A stretch of 64,000 nt of DNA from positions 310,001-374,000 of the forward strand of contig JAAXTM010000002.1 of the NCBI GenBank assembly GCA_013336525.1, written 5' to 3'. The DNA comes from Geobacteraceae bacterium. GTDB lineage: Bacteria > Desulfobacterota > Desulfuromonadia > Geobacterales > Pseudopelobacteraceae. Positions 60,076-64,000 of this stretch are shown in pieces. Within the stretch, counting starts at the first letter, position 1; each line of letters begins with the position of its first letter. The notes below the pieces were generated by a model. It searched no databases. It was not told the origin of the DNA and saw only the letters and a program-made list of their open reading frames with translations. The position numbers and the translations under genes are program-made.

Positions 60076-62834
60076 CAATTATGTGCCAGTTTCTGCGCTT
60101 CCCTGGCATTGGCCTGAAACAGGTTGGCGGTCTCGAACACCAGGTTCAGTGTACCACGATACCCCACCCACACCTTCTGATGAGCACCCAGACGATCAAA
60201 CACCGGCAGACCGGCCCGCAGATGTGCACCGATCTTGAGCTTGCAGGCCGCCTGACGGCCATTGGAATTAGCCACGATCAGATCGGCATCCTTGGCTGTA
60301 TCCTCCAGGTCCTCCAGATCCCCGACAAAAACATTGTCGCTCGGCAGGGCATCGAGACCGCGTGTCCGGGTGGCAGAAAGAGCCGCCTGAATTTCACATC
60401 CCATTCCGGCGAGAAAACCTGTCAATGTTTTCAGATTATCTGACTCAAGTGCAATCGCCACCTTTTTGTTGCCGAACTGATAATGACTGTCGACCATGGC
60501 ATCCATCAGGCGACTGCGCCAGCGGCGGTGCTTTTCAGGAATCGGACGGCCGCTGATTGCTGAGAGCACTTCCATAAAGCGGTCAGTCTCGCTCAGTCCG
60601 GTCAGTGAAGTGAAGCCATAGGCCGGAATGGCAAAGTTTTCTTTCAGTTTCAGAGCCGCTTTGGCCAGACTATCTCCGACATATAACGTCGCAACGCTGC
60701 ATCCTGCCTTTCTGATATCCTCAACAGCTATGCCGCCGGTTGAAAGCGGCGATACTACCTCATCGATATGGCCATCCATGGCGTTGGAAATATCAGGGAT
60801 GCAGAGTACCGTCAGCCCGAATGATTCAACCAGCTCTTTCAGTTCTTCCACATCTGCCGGAGTCAGGTGCGCGCCGGGAAGCAGGTTCACCTGTCCATCG
60901 ACGACATCCCCGCTTCCCGGCAGGCTCGTGACAATCGCCTCCACTGCCGCAGCGTATCCTTCCTGCATTGAACCGCAGTAATCAGGCGTGGAGGCCCAGA
61001 TGATCGGGACGACACCATGCTCCGGATGCTCTTCCCGAAACTGCTTTATGGCGCTGTTGACATCATCTCCCATGGTTTCGGTCAATCCGGTTGTCATCAC
61101 CCCGACGACTTCAGGACCAAACTTCTCGATTACCCGCCCGATACCCTTTTTCAGGTTTTCCCAGCCGCCAAAGATTGCGCTGTCTTCGCTCATAGCGGTG
61201 GCATTCAAGGCAATAGATTCCTTGTAATGCCGCGACAGCTGCAGCCGGATGAAGGTCGAACACCCCTGTGCACCATGCAGCAGGCCGAGCATGTTGTTGA
61301 TCCCGAGATAGGCCATGGTGGCCCCAAGAGCTGGCGAGTTCTTCTGCGGATTTACTGTAGCCGCTTTGCTTGAAACCTTGACCCGTGAGACGGAGATATC
61401 CTCGGCCATAAATGCCTCGGCATGCCCAGCCATGGCAGCGATATCTTCATTCAGCTCCTCAGGGCTCTTTTCCCAGGGAGCCGGTGCATTCAGAGTCGGC
61501 CAGATCGGATTATTAACGGTCATATCAAGCTGCTTTGAAAAGGTAACCATCCCTTCATACCCGGCATACGGATGGGAACGGCCATGATTGATATCCATAA
61601 AAGGGGTTTTAGTTTTCAGCGCCAGAAACTTGGTCTTGCCGCCGGCCACTATCAGATCCGGCATCTTTTCGCGCATCACCGACAGCAGACCGGCCGTCGA
61701 GGTATCCTCGATAATCTGGGCATCCTTGTGCATCAACCCCTTCATGCGATAGAAATCCTCCAGAGTCGAGTTCTGCGTACCGGCCGCCAGAACCTCCACC
61801 CCCAACTCGCGCAGAGAATTAACCATCGACCAGGTTTTGACGCCGCCGGTGAAAAGCACCGCCGTCTTCCCCTCCAGCCTCGCACGGTAAGGTGCGATGG
61901 CAGCACGGCATTTCTCCTCTTCCTCCTCGATCAAGCGTTCTACCCTATCCTGCATGACCCGCTTTTCCAGGCCGTTGACTATGTTGTCCAGTTCGCGGGC
62001 GATGTTGCGCAGAGCCTTGGCCGTGTCGGTCATGCCGTAGAAAGATTCCTCCAGATACGGCATGCCGTAGGTTTTCTGCATCTTCTTGGCAAGGTTGGTC
62101 AGCGATTTTGAACAGATGATGATATTGAGTTTGGCCCGGTGGGCGTAGCGCAGCTCCTCAAATTTGGAATCACCGCTGAAACAGGAGAGTATCTGGATCC
62201 CGAGCCTGCCGAAGAGCGGCAGCATCCCCCACAGGTCACCGGCGATGTTGTATTCACCGATCAGATTAATCGGGTATTCACCGAGGGTCGGCGGTTCAGT
62301 CGTTCCGATCACATATTTGAAGAGGATTTCGCCAGCCAGACGATTACCGATATTCTTGTCGCCGATAAAACCGGGAGTATTGACCGGGATGATCGGTATT
62401 GCGACTTTTTCTGACGCAGCAGCACAGACCGCCTCCACATCATCCCCGGTCATGGCGGTCACGCAGGTCGCATAGACAAAGATCGCCCTGGCCTGATCCT
62501 TGTATCGTTCTGCCAGATCAAGAATGGCCTTGTAGAGTTTCTTCTCTCCGCCGAAGATGACGTCATTCTCAAGCATCTCGGTGGTAAAACCGCGCCGGTA
62601 AAGCTGGGAATCGGAGGAGCGGGCCCCACGATTGTCCCAGGAATTGCCGGCACAGCCGATCGGACCATGCACCAGATGGATGGCATCGGTGATCGGCATC
62701 AGCACAACCCGCGCCCCGTCATAAGCGCAGGAACGCTCTGTCCCCTCGCCCGGTTCGGACTTTTTGCAGAACTTGGGCGCGCCCTTGTCATTGGTTTCGC
62801 AGTCGGTTACATCATAATAATCGGGCTTTGCCAT
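60075..62834 (-). CDS. nifEN: Fused NifE-NifN, FeMo-cofactor assembly scaffold
   Basis: A 919-residue protein joining NifE (about 1-470) and NifN (about 490-919), which in most diazotrophs are separate subunits of the scaffold that matures the FeMo cofactor. NifE features are CAYDGARVVLMPITDAIHLVHGPIGCAGNSWDNRG and VYATCVTAMTGDD, whose cysteines bind the P-cluster-like [4Fe-4S]. NifN begins SPALGATMAYLGINNMLGLLHGAQGCSTF. The fusion is characteristic of Geobacter and a few relatives. The GGAG ribosome site is seven bases before the ATG. It has its own sigma-54 promoter (62970) and leader terminator, so it is a separately controlled unit from nifX. Confidence 0.95.
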   Translation of the reverse strand: MAKPDYYDVTDCETNDKGAPKFCKKSEPGEGTERSCAYDGARVVLMPITDAIHLVHGPIGCAGNSWDNRGARSSDSQLYRRGFTTEMLENDVIFGGEKKLYKAILDLAERYKDQARAIFVYATCVTAMTGDDVEAVCAAASEKVAIPIIPVNTPGFIGDKNIGNRLAGEILFKYVIGTTEPPTLGEYPINLIGEYNIAGDLWGMLPLFGRLGIQILSCFSGDSKFEELRYAHRAKLNIIICSKSLTNLAKKMQKTYGMPYLEESFYGMTDTAKALRNIARELDNIVNGLEKRVMQDRVERLIEEEEEKCRAAIAPYRARLEGKTAVLFTGGVKTWSMVNSLRELGVEVLAAGTQNSTLEDFYRMKGLMHKDAQIIEDTSTAGLLSVMREKMPDLIVAGGKTKFLALKTKTPFMDINHGRSHPYAGYEGMVTFSKQLDMTVNNPIWPTLNAPAPWEKSPEELNEDIAAMAGHAEAFMAEDISVSRVKVSSKAATVNPQKNSPALGATMAYLGINNMLGLLHGAQGCSTFIRLQLSRHYKESIALNATAMSEDSAIFGGWENLKKGIGRVIEKFGPEVVGVMTTGLTETMGDDVNSAIKQFREEHPEHGVVPIIWASTPDYCGSMQEGYAAAVEAIVTSLPGSGDVVDGQVNLLPGAHLTPADVEELKELVESFGLTVLCIPDISNAMDGHIDEVVSPLSTGGIAVEDIRKAGCSVATLYVGDSLAKAALKLKENFAIPAYGFTSLTGLSETDRFMEVLSAISGRPIPEKHRRWRSRLMDAMVDSHYQFGNKKVAIALESDNLKTLTGFLAGMGCEIQAALSATRTRGLDALPSDNVFVGDLEDLEDTAKDADLIVANSNGRQAACKLKIGAHLRAGLPVFDRLGAHQKVWVGYRGTLNLVFETANLFQANAREAQKLAHN

Positions 62835-62864
62835 AAGATATCTCCATGTCTGTCAACCTCAGAA

Positions 62865-62916
62865 TAAAAAAGACGCCACATGTTGATGGGACATAAACAT
62901 GGTTGGCGCCGTTGCC
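62865..62916 (-). promoter_or_regulatory. nifEN leader: hexaloop hairpin overlapping an intrinsic terminator
   Basis: GGC (62916-62914), loop AACGGC (62913-62908), GCC (62907-62905) form a small hairpin with A at loop position 1 and G at 4. The terminator stem GGCGCCA...CATGTT / AACATG-TGGCGTC, followed by seven T (62871-62865), shares the GGCGCCA bases (62910-62904). Eighteen bases starting at the first GGC match the nifX leader at 16 positions. The layout is as in nifX, so one antitermination factor, probably an ANTAR protein such as GnfR, could control both. Confidence 0.85.
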
Positions 62917-62954
62917 GTTGTACTATCGTAGTAAATGTTCTTAAAGGAATACTT

Positions 62955-62970
62955 AGCACTTGCTGTGCCA
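62955..62970 (-). promoter_or_regulatory. Sigma-54 (-24/-12) promoter of nifEN
   Basis: TGGCACAGCAAGTGCT (62970-62955) has GG and GC with the correct offset. Transcription would begin near 62945, giving a leader of about 110 bases that contains the hexaloop and terminator. Confidence 0.87.
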
Positions 62971-63163
62971 ATTCTGGTTGGTCCTGTAACTAGCCATAGT
63001 TACTTATTATTACGTTATTATGCTTCAAATATTGTTGCCTAATTTATGTGCACACCAGTCATAGCATACTGTTCATTAAGCACTTGCAACTTTTTATTAC
63101 TTAAAGTAATCTTCGCGCATTATTGGTTTATCAGCCTATTTGAATACATAAAAGGACTGTACA

Positions 63164-64000
63164 ATGCCAAGATTTATACTTCTCCTCTTTGCAGCTCTTT
63201 TTTTGACTAACAGTGTCGCGCTTACCTGTGTCTGCCATGCTGCTGACACCATACGCATAAACGGCTCCGGCACAGCTCTTGACATGATGAAACCGCTGAT
63301 AAAGGCTTACACAAAAACCCATCCGAATATGCGCATCATGATGGAAAAGCCGCTGGGGAGTTCCGGTGCAGTCAAGGCGTTGCTGGCAGAGGCGCTGGAT
63401 GTGGCAGTCGTCAGCAGGGACCTCAAACCGGAAGAGGTGATACAAGGAGCAGCGCTGAGAAAATATGGCAAAACTCCACTGGCCATTGTCACTGAAAAAA
63501 ATGTTCGAAGGTCCGCTATCAGCACAAAGGAACTTGAGGACATCTACACCGGTAAAACCAACACGTGGCAAAACAGTGAAAAAATCAGGCTTATCCTGCG
63601 GCCCCTGTCAGATATTGATTCCCATATACTGCGCCGGCTCTCCCCAGGCATGGACAGTGCCATCACGTCCTCACACGCCCGCCCCGGCATGATTGTTGCC
63701 ATCACTGACCCGGAGTCATACACCACCATTTCTAAAACTCCTGGCGGCATCGGCGCAGCATCCCTGAACAGCATCATCAGCGAAAAACTGCCCCTCACTG
63801 TACTTTCACTTAACGGCGTCAATCCCTCGCTTAAAACTTTGGCCAGCGGTGCATATCCGCTGACCAAAGAGATCAGCTTTGTTACCACCGCCAAAACTCC
63901 GCCAGTTTCCCGGGATTTTATCAACTTTATCTTCTCCGCTCAGGGTCGCGCTATTGCCGAAAAAGCCGGCGTACTTGTTTCTGCCGGAGTTGCCGAGGGG
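63164..64000 (+). CDS. PstS-like periplasmic substrate-binding protein, 3' end cut by window edge
   Basis: The frame is open from the ATG at 63164 (AAAGGA ribosome site) to the right edge, 279 codons. It starts with a signal peptide (ending CHAAD) and then the phosphate-binding-protein-like sequence INGSGTALDMMKPLIKAYTKTHPNM and GSSGAVKALLAEALDVAVVSRDL. It resembles the PBP-like (PF12849-type) family. Whether it belongs to a phosphate or molybdate transporter, or serves as a sensor, cannot be told without the genes to the right. The CVCH near the signal end is not a haem site because the spacing is wrong and it lies in the signal region. Confidence 0.8.
   Translation, partial: MPRFILLLFAALFLTNSVALTCVCHAADTIRINGSGTALDMMKPLIKAYTKTHPNMRIMMEKPLGSSGAVKALLAEALDVAVVSRDLKPEEVIQGAALRKYGKTPLAIVTEKNVRRSAISTKELEDIYTGKTNTWQNSEKIRLILRPLSDIDSHILRRLSPGMDSAITSSHARPGMIVAITDPESYTTISKTPGGIGAASLNSIISEKLPLTVLSLNGVNPSLKTLASGAYPLTKEISFVTTAKTPPVSRDFINFIFSAQGRAIAEKAGVLVSAGVAEG

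Noticed and set aside
63230-63241. CVCH at the signal peptide end of the 63164 gene as a haem site
   Set aside because: The spacing is one residue, not two or more, and it falls at the signal cleavage region.

Overview
The window looks like a chromosome segment from a Geobacter-type bacterium (Desulfuromonadia / Geobacterales). The evidence is a fused nifEN gene, a porin plus multiheme c-type cytochrome conduit, tandem GEMM-type (c-di-GMP/cGAMP family) riboswitches in front of a cytochrome-like gene, a T-box leader on leuA, sigma-54 promoters on nitrogen genes, and a flagellar/chemotaxis and two-component repertoire. Assignment below family level is inference. I found no rRNA, tRNA, CRISPR array or intact insertion sequence.

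Layout. 1-7.9 kb (minus): a motility block of FliK-like protein, small FlhB-like protein, phosphohexomutase, CheY, CheX, a CheC-receiver fusion, and a TPR protein cut by the left edge. 8-12.9 kb: a repeat-rich lipoprotein and an alpha-glucan phosphorylase. 12.9-14.5 kb: a small accessory patch (Bro-N protein and SHOCT lipoprotein, each with a perfect palindrome). 14.5-20.1 kb: type II secretion genes gspC-D-E-F. 20.3-24 kb: dapF, then divergent hexapeptide protein, Nramp transporter and PhnP-like hydrolase. 24-29.2 kb: an uncharacterised 613-residue protein, FlgM, and a GAF/sigma-54 activator. 29.3-32.8 kb: a porin-cytochrome electron conduit. 33-34.9 kb: leuA under a T-box. 34.9-37.3 kb: peroxiredoxin, cardiolipin synthase, Rieske protein. 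37.5-40.3 kb: two GEMM riboswitches and a fibronectin-III/haem lipoprotein. 40.6-43.5 kb: sigma-54-driven outer-membrane protein, glnK, amtB. 43.6-45.8 kb: SOS operon lexA-orf81-dinB. 46-48.1 kb: histidine kinase and EAL-HDOD protein. 48.2-50.7 kb: nitrogen-fixation accessory operon (nifX, two ferredoxins, NifX-like) and draT. 51-60 kb: a signalling cluster (periplasmic binding protein, hybrid kinase, HD-GYP regulator, two chemoreceptors, CheW). 60-62.8 kb: nifEN. The right edge cuts a phosphate-type binding protein.

How the parts work together. Nitrogen control is the main thread. Three sigma-54 promoters (40643, 50725, 62970) drive ammonium uptake/PII, the nifX-ferredoxin operon and nifEN. 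The two nif units also share a leader in which a small hairpin with a six-base loop (A at position 1, G at position 4) overlaps the 5' arm of an intrinsic terminator. That is the arrangement expected for ANTAR-protein antitermination, and it fits the GnfL/GnfR regulation known from Geobacter sulfurreducens. DraT adds post-translational nitrogenase switch-off. A second thread is RNA-level control generally: T-box, tandem cyclic-dinucleotide riboswitches, and the nif attenuators.

Non-coding stretches over 300 bases: 34527-34880 holds the T-box and its promoter. 37315-37968 holds two riboswitches and a terminator; 37315-37500 shows nothing clear. 40333-40753 holds a terminator and a sigma-54 promoter. 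50604-50977 holds the nifX leader with its sigma-54 promoter and a divergent sigma-70 promoter. 62835-63163 holds the nifEN leader and sigma-54 promoter; its right part (62975-63150) shows nothing I can name. Three different dispersed-type inverted repeats lie at 20161, 49024 and 59390.
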